DNA of 64,000 nt from positions 1,543,410-1,607,409 of the forward strand of contig NZ_JACZEP010000001.1 in the NCBI RefSeq assembly GCF_014863355.1, given 5' to 3'. Shown piece by piece: positions 36,016 through 47,559 of the stretch. The stretch's first letter is position 1, and the number at the start of each line of letters is the position of its first letter. The stretch comes from Aminobacter carboxidus. GTDB lineage: Bacteria; Pseudomonadota; Alphaproteobacteria; Rhizobiales; Rhizobiaceae. Both the position numbers and the translations under genes were made by a program. A model generated the notes under the pieces. It was not told where the DNA came from. It did not search any database and worked only from the letters and a program-made list of their open reading frames with translations.

Positions 36016-36223
36016 GGGCTGCTTCTAGAACATCGGCGCCAAAGGTGGAAGCGCACTTTTTGCCGCCAACTGGGCCCGGAACCGGCCGGAAATTGGTTTA
36101 CGAGATGAATGCGGGATGAACGGCAATCTCAGGATCAGTTCAAGCGGATGTGAATAGATAGCCGCTATAACAGATGAAACCAAACGGCGTCTCGTCCGTT
36201 GTTTCCAGCAGGAGAACAGCGCC

Positions 36224-36376
36224 ATGATGATCTACATGCTCGCCGCGGCCATGACTCTGGCCATGCTTGTCGCCACAGCTTTCAGCCTTCATCAGGAGGC
36301 CCATCGCGTCCGCACCAAGGTGCAGACCGCGCGCGTGCAGCTTCCGGGCTGGCGCAATAGGCGCGCCCCGCGCTGA
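36224..36376 (+). CDS. Small single-pass membrane protein, 50 residues
   Basis: An ATG at 36224 has AGGAGA (36210-36215) eight bases upstream and opens a 50-codon frame. The protein starts MMIYMLAAAMTLAMLVATAFS, a hydrophobic segment of about 20 residues, followed by a basic tail (HRVRTKVQTARVQ, WRNRRAPR). This gives an inner-membrane protein with a positive C terminus. A terminator lies 21 bases after the stop. No family is recognised. Strong ribosome binding site, membrane segment and terminator together support a real gene. Confidence 0.65.
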   Translation: MMIYMLAAAMTLAMLVATAFSLHQEAHRVRTKVQTARVQLPGWRNRRAPR

Positions 36377-36397
36377 ACAGTTTCTGCCCCTCCAGGC

Positions 36398-36427
36398 AAA
36401 AGCGGCGCCTCGGCGCCGCTTCTTTCT
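36398..36427 (+). terminator. Terminator after the 50-residue membrane protein gene
   Basis: The stem AAGCGGCG (36400-36407) pairs with CGCCGCTT (36414-36421), extendable in the loop, followed by the T-rich run TTCTTTCTCTT. It lies between the plus-strand small gene and the convergent 3' end of gyrA. Confidence 0.75.
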
Positions 36428-36487
36428 CTTCATCATTTTCCCTGCCTAACGCCTTGAACAGACTTGCTGTTCGGCGTCCAGGCGAGA

Positions 36488-39307
36488 TCAGCCCTCGCTC
36501 GCCGGAGCGTCGCCGTCGGCAGTCCCGCTAGGCGGGGTACCATTGAACGACGCCTCGCCATCCGAAGCCTCGTCGCCGTCATCCTCGCCCTGCGGTTCGG
36601 AAATCCGTTCCACCGACACAACCTTCTCGCCATCGGCGGTATTGAAGATGGTCACGCCCTTGGTGGCGCGGCTGGCGGTACGGATGCCGTCGACCGGCAC
36701 GCGGATGACCTGGCCGCCATCGGAGACGAGCATGATCTGGTCGTCATTGCCGATCGGGAAGGTGGCAATGAGCTTGCCGATCTCCGCCACCTTCGACACG
36801 TCGGTGGCGCGGATACCCTTGCCGCCGCGGTTGGTCAGGCGGAAGTCATAGGACGACGAGCGCTTGCCGTAGCCATATTCGGTGACCGTCAGCACGAACT
36901 GCTCATGCTGGGTCAGGAACTGGTAGCGCTCCTCGGAGATGTCAGCCTCTTCGCCGACTTCCTCGTTGGTCAGCGCAATGTCCTCATCCTCGCCCGCCAC
37001 AACACCGGCGGCCAGCCGACGCTCGGCGACAGAACGCTTGAGATAGGCAGCACGCTCAGCCGGGCTTGCTTCGACATGCTCGATGATCGCCATCGAGATG
37101 ACGCGGTCGCCCTCGCCCATGCTGATGCCGCGCACGCCGACCGAATTGCGACTCTGGAAAACGCGCACGTCGTCGACGCGGAAGCGTATGCACTGGCCGG
37201 AATCGGCGGTCAGAAGCACGTCGTCATTGTCGGTGCAGGTTTCGACGCCGAGGATCTCGTCGCCTTCTTCCTCCAGCTTCATGGCGATCTTGCCGTTGCG
37301 GTTGACCTGAACGAACTCGCTGAGCTTGTTGCGGCGAACCGTGCCGCGCGTGGTGGCAAACATCACGTCGAGTTCGGCCCAGCTTGCCTCGTCCTCGGGC
37401 AGCGGCATGATCGTGGTGATGCGTTCGCCCTGCTGGAGCGGCAGCAGGTTGATCAGAGCCTTGCCGCGAGACTGCGGATTGCCGATTGGCAAGCGCCAGA
37501 CCTTTTCCTTGTAGACGATGCCGCGCGAGGAGAAGAACAGCACCGGCGTATGCGTGTTGACCACGAACAGCCGGGTGACGAAATCCTCGTCCTTGGTCGA
37601 CATGCCCGAGCGGCCCTTGCCGCCGCGGCGCTGCGCCCGATAGAGCGACAGCGGCACGCGCTTGATGTAGCCGGAATGGCTGACGGTGACGACCATGTCC
37701 TCGCGCGGGATCAGGTCCTCGTCTTCCATGTCCGAGCCGGCATCGGTGATCTCGGTACGGCGCGGTACGCCGAATTCGTCACGCACGGCGATCAGCTCGT
37801 CCTTGACGATCTGCTGGATGCGCGCCCGCGACGACAGGATGTCGAGATAATCGGTGATCTCGGCGCCGATCTTATTGAGCTCGTCGGCGATTTCATCGCG
37901 GCCAAGTGCCGTCAGGCGCTGCAGGCGCAGCTCGAGGATGGCGCGCGCCTGCTCTTCCGACAGATTGTAGGTGCCGTCGTCGTTGATACGGTGACGCGGA
38001 TCGTCGATCAGCTGGATCAGCGACTCGACGTCGGAAGCCGGCCAACGCCGGGTCATCAGTTGGTCGCGCGCCGTCTGCGGATCGGGCGCGGTACGGATAA
38101 GCTTGATCACCTCATCGATATTGGCAACCGCAATGGCCAGGCCGACCAAGACGTGCGCGCGGTCGCGCACCTTCTTGAGCAGGAACTTGGTGCGCCTGCT
38201 GATCACGTCTTCGCGGAAGGAAACGAACGCCTTCAGCATGTCGAGAAGCGTCAGCACTTCCGGCTTGCCGCCGTTGAGCGCCACCATGTTGGCGCCGAAT
38301 GACGTCTGCAGCGGCGTGAAGCGATAGAGCTGGTTGAGGATCACCTCGGCATTGGCATCGCGCTTGAGCTCGATGACGACGCGGTAGCCCTGGCGGTCGG
38401 ACTCGTCGCGAATGTCGGAGATGCCCTCGATGCGCTTGTCGCGCACGAGCTCCGCCATCTTCTCGATCATCGAAGCCTTGTTCACCTGATAGGGAACTTC
38501 GGTGATGATGATGGCTTCGCGATCGTTGCGGATCTGCTCGATGTTGACCTTGCCGCGCATGACGACAGAGCCACGCCCGGTCGAATAGGCGTTGTAGATG
38601 CCCGACCGGCCCAGGATGAGGCCACTGGTCGGGAAATCAGGACCGGGGATGATCTCCATCAGATCGGGCAGATCAATCGCCGGGTTTTCCATGACGGCGA
38701 TGGCGCCGTTGCAGACCTCGACCAGATTGTGAGGCGGGATGTTGGTCGCCATGCCGACGGCGATGCCGCCCGCACCATTGACCAGCAATGCCGGGAAGCG
38801 CGCCGGCAGGACGCGCGGTTCCCGACCAGAGGCGTCGTAGGTATCCTGGAAATCGACGGTATCCTTGTCGATATCCTCGAGCAGTTCGTGGGCGACCTTG
38901 GTCAGGCGCGCTTCGGTGTAGCGCATCGCCGCCGGCGGATCGCCATCGATCGAACCGAAATTGCCTTGCCCGTCGATGAGCGTGACGCTCATCGACCAAT
39001 CCTGGGCCATACGCACCAACGCGTCGTAGATCGAGGCGTCGCCATGCGGGTGATATTTACCCATCACGTCGGCGACGGGGCGCGCCGACTTCACATATTT
39101 GCGGTTCCAGTGATAGCCGCTCTCATGCGAGGCGTAGAGGATGCGGCGATGCACCGGCTTCATGCCGTCGCGCACGTCGGGCAGCGCGCGGCTTACGATC
39201 ACGCTCATCGCGTAATCGAGGTAGGAGCGCTGCATCTCCTCGATGATGGAAATCGGCTCGATGCCGGAGGGACCGTCAGGTCCGCGCGGTGATTTCTGGT
39301 CGGTCAA
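36488..39307 (-). CDS. gyrA: DNA gyrase subunit A
   Basis: This 939-residue type IIA topoisomerase subunit works with GyrB to introduce negative supercoils. The breakage-reunion Tyr is in [16 protein letters not shown] near residue 128. The quinolone-determining region just before it ([19 protein letters not shown] near residues 84-102) has Ala then Ser at the usual positions 83/87-equivalent: HGDASIYDA. The GyrA-box appears as [11 protein letters not shown] near 562. The beta-pinwheel C-terminal domain is followed by an acidic tail ([15 protein letters not shown]). Length is slightly above the E. coli enzyme. A large frame on the opposite strand is a shadow. Confidence 0.97.
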   Translation of the reverse strand: MTDQKSPRGPDGPSGIEPISIIEEMQRSYLDYAMSVIVSRALPDVRDGMKPVHRRILYASHESGYHWNRKYVKSARPVADVMGKYHPHGDASIYDALVRMAQDWSMSVTLIDGQGNFGSIDGDPPAAMRYTEARLTKVAHELLEDIDKDTVDFQDTYDASGREPRVLPARFPALLVNGAGGIAVGMATNIPPHNLVEVCNGAIAVMENPAIDLPDLMEIIPGPDFPTSGLILGRSGIYNAYSTGRGSVVMRGKVNIEQIRNDREAIIITEVPYQVNKASMIEKMAELVRDKRIEGISDIRDESDRQGYRVVIELKRDANAEVILNQLYRFTPLQTSFGANMVALNGGKPEVLTLLDMLKAFVSFREDVISRRTKFLLKKVRDRAHVLVGLAIAVANIDEVIKLIRTAPDPQTARDQLMTRRWPASDVESLIQLIDDPRHRINDDGTYNLSEEQARAILELRLQRLTALGRDEIADELNKIGAEITDYLDILSSRARIQQIVKDELIAVRDEFGVPRRTEITDAGSDMEDEDLIPREDMVVTVSHSGYIKRVPLSLYRAQRRGGKGRSGMSTKDEDFVTRLFVVNTHTPVLFFSSRGIVYKEKVWRLPIGNPQSRGKALINLLPLQQGERITTIMPLPEDEASWAELDVMFATTRGTVRRNKLSEFVQVNRNGKIAMKLEEEGDEILGVETCTDNDDVLLTADSGQCIRFRVDDVRVFQSRNSVGVRGISMGEGDRVISMAIIEHVEASPAERAAYLKRSVAERRLAAGVVAGEDEDIALTNEEVGEEADISEERYQFLTQHEQFVLTVTEYGYGKRSSSYDFRLTNRGGKGIRATDVSKVAEIGKLIATFPIGNDDQIMLVSDGGQVIRVPVDGIRTASRATKGVTIFNTADGEKVVSVERISEPQGEDDGDEASDGEASFNGTPPSGTADGDAPASEG

Positions 39308-39558
39308 CTCTGATCACGCATGTTGGGAATCATTTGCTCCTTATATAGGAACGGCCCGCGATTGACCAATTCTGGGCGCGCTTTTCCAACGCTGATTTTT
39401 CACTCGAAATCAACAGGATAGCCGCCAACAGTCGATCCGCGACAGTCTGTCCGGCGGCTCCGCCAGCCTTTGCAAGCGCATGACACCGCAGTCACGAACA
39501 AGACCTCTGGCGTTGCGGCCCGCCTCGGGTTAGCCTGCGTCCGCCGGGGAGACATCGG

Positions 39559-40188
39559 ATGCCGTTTTTCGACAGTGTTTTCAATGCCTTCGTCACCATT
39601 CTCGTGACCATCGACCCGCCCGGCCTGGCGCCGCTGTTTCTCGCCGTTACCCGCGGCATGAACCGCGAGCAGCGGCTGCAGGTGTCGATGCGCGCCAGCA
39701 TCATCGCCTTCATCGTGCTGGCAGTGTTCGCGGTGGCGGGTGCGGCCATCCTCACCGTCTTCGGCATCACGCTGCCGGCCTTCCGCGTCGCCGGTGGTTT
39801 CCTGCTGTTCTTCATCGCCTTCGAGATGGTTTTCGAGAAGCGCCAGGACCGCAAGGAGAAGATTTCGGACGTCGCAATCACCCGCGACCACATCCACAAC
39901 ATCGCCGCCTTCCCGCTCGCCATCCCGCTGATCGCCGGACCCGGCGCCATCTCTGCGACCGTCCTGTTGTCGGGCTCGTTCCAGGGCCTGGCCGGACAGG
40001 CAGCGCTGGTGCTGATCATCCTGGCTTGTCTGGCGCTGACCTATCTGGTGTTCATCCTCGCCGAACGCATCGACCAGTTCCTCGGCCAGACCGGCCGCTC
40101 GATCCTCACCCGCCTGCTCGGCGTCATCCTCGCCGCCCTTGCCGTGCAATTCGTCGCCGACGGCATCAAGGCGCTGATGGCGATGTGA
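39559..40188 (+). CDS. MarC-family integral membrane protein
   Basis: This 209-residue membrane protein has about six helices. It begins MPFFDSVFNAFVTILVTIDPPGLAP, the MarC family start, and has the conserved IAAFPLAIPLIAGPGAISA near residue 115. MarC proteins were once linked to multiple antibiotic resistance but their transport role is unknown. It is divergent from gyrA with 251 bases between. Downstream begins a poorly conserved region with repeats and broken genes. Confidence 0.88.
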   Translation: MPFFDSVFNAFVTILVTIDPPGLAPLFLAVTRGMNREQRLQVSMRASIIAFIVLAVFAVAGAAILTVFGITLPAFRVAGGFLLFFIAFEMVFEKRQDRKEKISDVAITRDHIHNIAAFPLAIPLIAGPGAISATVLLSGSFQGLAGQAALVLIILACLALTYLVFILAERIDQFLGQTGRSILTRLLGVILAALAVQFVADGIKALMAM

Positions 40189-40263
40189 CGCCCACAGTTC
40201 GCCGCCGACGACGTCAGCGGCACTCGTGGTGGCGCAACGCCAAGGCAACAGCAGACATATCCG

Positions 40264-40433
40264 TGAAATGACCAAGCCAATCGACCACGACGCGCAGTGC
40301 GCTTGGCATCTGGCACAATTGCCCAGCCGCCTCGCAGGCATTCCCACGAAATGACCAACCGTACGCCAATCTATCACGGCGCATGGTGCGCCCGGAATCC
40401 GTGGGACTGGCCAGCCGCCTCGCGGGCGTCTCC
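40264..40433. repeat. Diverged tandem duplication, about 83-88 bp per unit
   Basis: Two copies start with GAAATGACCAA (40265 and 40348) and both contain CCAGCCGCCTCGC (40323-40335 and 40411-40423). Spacing is 83 bp at the start and 88 bp at the second anchor. The second unit runs into the broken nucleotidyltransferase, so its 5' region appears duplicated. The copies have diverged, with small indels. Confidence 0.6.
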
Positions 40434-40955
40434 CGGCCATGGTGCATTGTCGGCGGATGGGCACTCGACCTCTGGCACGGCCACCAGAAGCGCGACCACG
40501 AGGATCTGGAATTCACCGTTCTGCGCAGCGACCTGCCCGTTTTCCGCAAGGCCCTCACCGGCATGAACTTCCATACCGCGGGAAGCGGTGTCGTCGAGCA
40601 TCTGTCGTTGTAAAACGACCCGCCTGCCGAAATCTCGCAGATCTGGTGCCTGGATATCGAGCGACCCTGCTGGCGAGTAGACATGATGATCGAGGACGGC
40701 ACGCAGGACCTGTGGGTCTAAAAGAGAAATCCGGCCATCGCCGTGCCGCGCGCCAACATCGTCGCCACGACGCCGAACGATATTCCATACCTCAAACCGG
40801 TTGCAGTCCTGCTATTCAAGGCCAAGTACCAGCGCCCTAAAGACGAAGCCAACTTCGAAAACGCCCTGCCGAAACTGCAGCGATCAGAGCGCGCCTGGCT
40901 GAAGGATTGTCTCGACATGCGCCACCCTGGGCATGAATGGACGGGCCTATTCTGA
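40383..40955 (+). pseudogene. Broken nucleotidyltransferase of the aminoglycoside-2''-adenylyltransferase-like family
   Basis: One continuous frame from the ATG at 40383 to the TGA at 40953-40955 would encode 190 codons but holds two in-frame TAA codons, at 40611-40613 and 40719-40721. The first part shows the nucleotidyltransferase motif WCIVGGWALDLWHG followed by RDHEDLEFTV. After the first stop, DPPAEISQIWCLDI and DMMIEDGTQDLWV continue the fold, and after the second, NPAIAVPRANI and LFKAKYQRPKDEANFE. There is no frameshift; removing the two stops restores a normal-length protein. The family covers antibiotic adenylyltransferases and relatives of unknown function. Confidence 0.8.
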
Positions 40956-40974
40956 TCCGCCGTCGCCGAGCTGC

Positions 40975-41874
40975 CTACTGCTTGAAGCAGTGTTCGCGAT
41001 GCCATTGCAGGAAGTTCGGATGCGGACGGTCGCGCAGGTGCTGTGGGCCGATCGCTCGGCCGGAGCGATTGACGATGCCCTTAATACCATCGGGATCGTT
41101 CGCCTGCCGGGAGATCAAGATATCAAGATCATCAGACAGACTGATGAGACCTCGGTCGAACATCCAGTGGGCTGTTCCGGATAGAGCGATGCCGTTGCTG
41201 ACGACGTCCGGCCCGTCCGCCTCGACGGGGCGAATGTGAGCCGCCGCGACTTCCGCTCGGCCGCCACCGTTGATGAGCTTCAATCCGGTGATCGCGCAGC
41301 GCTCCTCATAGGCACGCAGAACGATCTTTCGGAAGACGCGGTCGCGAACGATGCGGGACGTCAGCAACTGAGTTCGCTCGCGGCTCTCCTCAAAGACGAA
41401 AGGTGCCTGCTCTTCAAAGAAGCCACTGACTGGCAACGCCGGATCGACTCTGGGAAGCAGAAGCTCAGCTTGATCAAGTCCCAACCTGACGATGCGACTG
41501 AAATCGCTTGCCGAAAGTGGTCTCACCGCTGCCTGGGCACGACCGGAAATTCGTCCGTCGTCATTGAGGACCCCACGTTCAATCACCCCATCAGCGTCAC
41601 TGAACGGAACAGGGTTGGCAAATTCGAGATAGGTTCCAGCTTCGATAAGCGCGAGAAACATGCTCTCAGCGCCGGGATCCGGGATGACCTGCTGCACCTT
41701 GGCGACAGCGAAATATCCTCGCGTGTCGGCGACCTTGCGCGGCTCGTAATAAATGATCCAGTCGCCGATGCAGCCTCGCACCCTACCCAGATACTGGGCT
41801 GGAAATTGATACCGTTCAGCCGGACTGTCGTCGTAAATCGAATCCGATCGGTGAATGAAGACCCCGTACCCCAT
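40975..41874 (-). CDS. HNH endonuclease domain protein
   Basis: This 299-residue protein starts MGYGVFIHRSDSIYDDSPAERY. The ATG at 41874 is favoured over a TTG at 41931. An N-terminal domain of about 170 residues (YLGRVRGCIGDWIIYYEPRKV) precedes a C-terminal HNH module. In it, CAITGLKLINGGGRAEVAAAHIRPVEADGPDVVSNGIALS holds the His-Asn-His residues (AAHI; SNGIALSGTAHWMFD); the long stretch is quoted only in part. Such proteins are often lone, modification-linked or restriction-like nucleases. No methyltransferase is adjacent. It sits in an accessory zone beside a pseudogene, suggesting transfer. Confidence 0.78.
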   Translation of the reverse strand: MGYGVFIHRSDSIYDDSPAERYQFPAQYLGRVRGCIGDWIIYYEPRKVADTRGYFAVAKVQQVIPDPGAESMFLALIEAGTYLEFANPVPFSDADGVIERGVLNDDGRISGRAQAAVRPLSASDFSRIVRLGLDQAELLLPRVDPALPVSGFFEEQAPFVFEESRERTQLLTSRIVRDRVFRKIVLRAYEERCAITGLKLINGGGRAEVAAAHIRPVEADGPDVVSNGIALSGTAHWMFDRGLISLSDDLDILISRQANDPDGIKGIVNRSGRAIGPQHLRDRPHPNFLQWHREHCFKQ

Positions 41875-42142
41875 TCGCCTCAGTAACGCGGCGCAGCAAG
41901 ATTCGCGAGAACAGTCGCTCGCGAAATCCAAAGATCGATTTATCTGTTCTTTATTACCCGCCTCGGCGACATTGCAGGCTAGAGCCAGTCATACCTGCCG
42001 GCGGTGAACCCAGGAAGCATGGCACGGTCACGCCATGCACAACCTTGTGTCGTGGCGCTGGCGCGGGGATCTTCGCGCGCCAGGCATCGAGCCGTCGAGG
42101 CCGGCGTTCGACGATGTCGACAGCCAGCCCGCTTGACCATGA

Positions 42143-42733
42143 TCAGAACGGAATTTCGTCGTCGAGGTCGCGCGAACCGCCGCCACCGCCCTGGCCACCG
42201 CGATTGCCACCGCCGCCGCCACCAAAACCACCGCCACGGTTGCCGCCGCCATAGCTGTCGGTCGGGCTCGACTGGCCGAAGTCGGAACGACCACCGCCAC
42301 CGCCATAACCGCCACCCTGGCCGCCGCCATAGCCGACCTGGCCACCGCCGCCACCACCACTGTAGCCGGCGTCGCCGCCCTGGCCGCGCGCGTCGAGCAT
42401 CTGCAGCTCGCCACGGAACTTTTGCAGCACGATTTCGGTGGTGTAGCGCTCGATGCCGTCCTTTTCCCACTTGCGGGTCTGGAGCTGGCCTTCGATGTAA
42501 ACCTTCATGCCCTTCTTGAGGTACTGCTCGGCGACCTTGGCGAGATTGTCATTGAAAATGACGACCTGGTGCCACTCGGTCTTTTCCTTGCGCTCGCCCG
42601 AATTCTTGTCGCGCCAGCTTTCCGAGGTTGCGATCCTCAGGTTGACGACCGGCTCGCCCGAGTTGAGCCGACGAATCTCGGGATCAGCGCCCAGATTGCC
42701 GACCAGAATGACCTTGTTGACGCTACCTGCCAT
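42143..42733 (-). CDS. ssb: Single-stranded DNA-binding protein
   Basis: This 196-residue SSB has an OB fold over residues 1-110 ([43 protein letters not shown]). A Gly-rich low-complexity linker follows (about residues 122-188, largely GGGG and GGY repeats). The acidic tip DDEIPF binds partner proteins such as RecG and exonuclease I. It coats single-stranded DNA in replication and repair. A LexA box lies 125 bases upstream of its start, suggesting SOS control, as for uvrA-ssb in other bacteria; here uvrA is 1.4 kb away. Confidence 0.96.
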   Translation of the reverse strand: MAGSVNKVILVGNLGADPEIRRLNSGEPVVNLRIATSESWRDKNSGERKEKTEWHQVVIFNDNLAKVAEQYLKKGMKVYIEGQLQTRKWEKDGIERYTTEIVLQKFRGELQMLDARGQGGDAGYSGGGGGGQVGYGGGQGGGYGGGGGRSDFGQSSPTDSYGGGNRGGGFGGGGGGNRGGQGGGGGSRDLDDEIPF

Positions 42734-42857
42734 GACACCGCTCCGCGCTCGTCCGAAACCAAATTCCAGAAAATGTGAGGGCGTACACTAGCCCATAGCA
42801 CCCGTAACCCGCGCCCCCTGCTGGCGGAAAACCTGATGCCGTCCACAAGTCATTTTT

Positions 42858-42872
42858 GTTCTTATTTTGTTC
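42858..42872. promoter_or_regulatory. LexA (SOS) box between ssb and the uvrA side
   Basis: The sequence GTTC-TTATTTT-GTTC is an exact GTTC-N7-GTTC alphaproteobacterial LexA site in an AT-rich patch. It lies 125 bases upstream of the ssb start codon. It could also have served uvrA in an ancestral arrangement. Confidence 0.82.
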
Positions 42873-42918
42873 TACCGTTAATGATTGAAAATGGCAAGAG
42901 GCCTCGTATCAAATGCAA

Positions 42919-42945
42919 GCGGGCCGCCCCTTCCGGACGGCCCGC
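42919..42945 (-). terminator. GC-rich hairpin terminator-like element
   Basis: An 8-bp perfect stem GCGGGCCG (42919-42926) pairs with CGGCCCGC (42938-42945). On the minus strand it lies 27 bases after the stop codon of the decayed reading frame described next. There is no long T tract, so efficiency is uncertain. Confidence 0.5.
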
Positions 42946-42971
42946 CAGCTTTTCGGTGTCAGTAACAGGGC

Positions 42972-43190
42972 TTACGCCTCGCCCTGCATACGGTCCTTGA
43001 AGAAATCGAGATGCTTGCATTGTGCCTCGATCATCTTCTCGCGCTAGATGCGGTAGATCACGTCGGTGTCATGCAGCGTCGAAGCCGGTTGGAGCGGCTG
43101 GTGGTGCAAGCCCTGCGCTGTCTTGTGGACGAGCCAGTTTGGCAGGAGGTCGACGGCACCGGCTTGCGGCGTCGGCGGGCATCCGCGAAA
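42972..43190 (-). pseudogene. Decayed 3' end of an unidentified gene
   Basis: A minus-strand frame ending at TAA (42972-42974) reads REKMIEAQCKHLDFFKDRMQGEA, a protein-like C terminus. An in-frame TAG (43044-43046) separates it from an upstream protein-like stretch ending LHDTDVIYRI. No start codon or N-terminal domain could be tied to it. The following hairpin fits an old terminator. I do not recognise the family, and the assignment as a remnant rests on composition and context. Confidence 0.4.
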
Positions 43191-43232
43191 ACTGTCGCCA
43201 TTGCTCCACGGCAACTCACTGAGGAGGATCCG

Positions 43233-43427
43233 TTGATCGCCGCTTATATCGACGAATTTATCATGCTTTGCGCCGGCGCGTGGATGACGGCTGTGGGACT
43301 TGGCTATGTCGAGCTGCCGGTGCCGCCCAACCAGCCATGGCTCGCCAACCTGGTGCGCCAGTTCAAGTGGACGGGACCGCTGCTGATGCTGATCGCCATT
43401 GTCCTGGGCATCGCTGCGCCATCCTGA
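43233..43427 (+). CDS. Small membrane protein, 64 residues
   Basis: A TTG at 43233 has GAGGAGGA (43221-43228) four bases upstream, one of the strongest ribosome binding sites in the window. The 64-residue product reads IAAYIDEFIMLCAGAWMTAVGLG in its first half. A short polar loop (PVPPNQPWLANLVRQFKW) follows, then TGPLLMLIAIVLGIAAPS, giving two membrane helices. The longer frame that starts at 43011 is not hydrophobic upstream and lacks a binding site. The family is unknown. It lies between ssb and uvrA. Confidence 0.6.
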   Translation: MIAAYIDEFIMLCAGAWMTAVGLGYVELPVPPNQPWLANLVRQFKWTGPLLMLIAIVLGIAAPS

Positions 43428-44290
43428 CAAAAGCGATGCGCGTCGCCGAAATCCACGAAACCTCGATCCCCATCTCCCGCCATGCCGACCCGGCAATCGC
43501 CTCGGGCGGCCTGACGACAAGCAGTCTGCATGATCGATCGATTGTGCAAGGGGAGTGATTGCAACCGCGCAGCACAGACCGGCGAGACCCGAAACAGGTC
43601 TCACTGCAGAAAAAACAGAAAGTTGGCCCCGCCGCTCCCAGGAGCGCACGGGGCCTTATGTCGGGTTATACCCTTGACCGCCGGGAGTGGTTTACCGGCT
43701 TTACTCTCTCGGATGCTTCGTGGCTCTCAGCCAACGATCCGACCAATGGTTTCAAATTGTCGGGGGATCAACAGGTCGGGGTTTGCATGAGGCTTTTCGC
43801 GAAGGGAAAGCCAAGCACCTGCGCCTGCTGAGGTTCCGTCTTGTTAGCGGAACCCTTTGGGACTGTCCGGTGGAGTCATGCCTAGCTCCTTCGTCAGTTG
43901 CGCCATGTGTTCGCCTGCTGCTCAACTCGCGTGTCTGCGGCGTCTCGCAGACCGACCGTAGCATGGTGAGGAGCCCTCAAGGAGGCTCAGCCTCAGGCGA
44001 CATCAGCACTCTGCATCCCTGATTCCGCTACGTCAACCACAACATTGTTAGTCGGGAAAAATGTGATCGAAGGCCGGATTCGCGAGCTCGGCTTCGAGCA
44101 ATGCTCCTGCCATAACGTTGTCAGGAGGGCGTTCGGCCTTTGTTCTTTCCACTTGCCCCTGCCCGCCAAAGGCGCTTAAACGCATTTGGTTACGGTGCCT
44201 CTCGACCGGGCGGCGAAAATACCTACATGAGGGGGTGGCCGGGCTAACCCGCCACCCAAGCAATTCCAGATTTGAGGCGGCGGCGCGGCA
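43428..44290. other. 863-base stretch without a convincing gene, rich in perfect hairpins
   Basis: No reading frame here has both protein-like composition and a supported start. The region holds at least six perfect inverted repeats. They are GAGACC/GGTCTC (43584-43602), GGCCCCG/CGGGGCC with an inner CGCTCC/GGAGCG (43625-43655), GGTTCCG/CGGAACC (43832-43854), GTCTGCG/CGCAGAC (43933-43952), and a nested TGAGG..AGCC/GGCT..CCTCA (43966-43996). Just before uvrA is GGGTGG-CGGG/CCCG-CCACCC (44233-44257). TAGCGGAA (43845-43852) can also pair with TTCCGCTA (44023-44030), closing a 186-base domain. A non-coding RNA or mobile-element remnant is possible. Confidence 0.5.
43610..43655 (-). terminator. 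Terminator-like hairpin, minus strand
   Basis: The stem GGCCCCG (43625-43631) with CGGGGCC (43649-43655), extended by an inner 6-bp stem, is followed on the minus strand by AACTTTCTG and six T residues (43615-43610). No minus-strand protein gene ends here, so it may end a non-coding transcript. Confidence 0.45.
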
Positions 44291-47212
<2,922 letters not shown>

Positions 47213-47221
47213 TCCACCACC

Positions 47222-47404
47222 ATGGCAACGAGCGAGCCACGTGAACACGCGCGAGGCGAGACATTCGCGGAGATTCCAGGTGCCCGCGACCTAATCGATT
47301 GGTTTGGCTTCGCGCCGCATTTTCACGATGCCGAGATACTTGACATTGAATTGTCGTCCAAGCGGTCCGGGCACCTAGCCGGCTACCTCGCAAATAAACA
47401 GTAA
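47222..47404 (+). pseudogene. Truncated N-terminal fragment of a small protein
   Basis: A 60-codon frame starts 9 bases after uvrA. It encodes DLIDWFGFAPHFHDAEILDIELSS, which resembles the beginning of Imm50-like or related small cytoplasmic proteins (FHDAE.L motif). The frame ends soon after at TAA (47402-47404), where the family would continue for about 70 more residues. It may be a broken gene or a short real one; the identity is weak. Confidence 0.4.
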
Positions 47405-47559
47405 ATCCGGCTGAGGTGTCGGCACGATCCGTAGACGATCGGCACCGGATTTCGCCGGGTTGCTGTGTCAGGATAGTTTCCCTTGATATCGTTCGCGGCT
47501 TTGACGCCCCTGCACCTTCAGCTAGAAAAGGCCGCACTGACGCAGCAAGGGATAGATCG

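Noticed and set aside
36464..38302. 612-codon open frame on the plus strand within gyrA
   Set aside because: It is antisense to conserved gyrA and has shadow composition rich in His, Asp and Arg; there is no ribosome binding site or recognisable domain.
43687..44022. 111-codon plus-strand open frame upstream of uvrA
   Set aside because: It has no ribosome binding site and a non-protein-like composition, and it overlaps several perfect hairpins.
43428..44290. tmRNA, RNase P RNA, 6S RNA or SRP RNA
   Set aside because: No tRNA-like T-arm and acceptor, no GAGGAAAGTCC-type RNase P core, no SRP GGAA tetraloop domain and no clear 6S bubble were seen on either strand.
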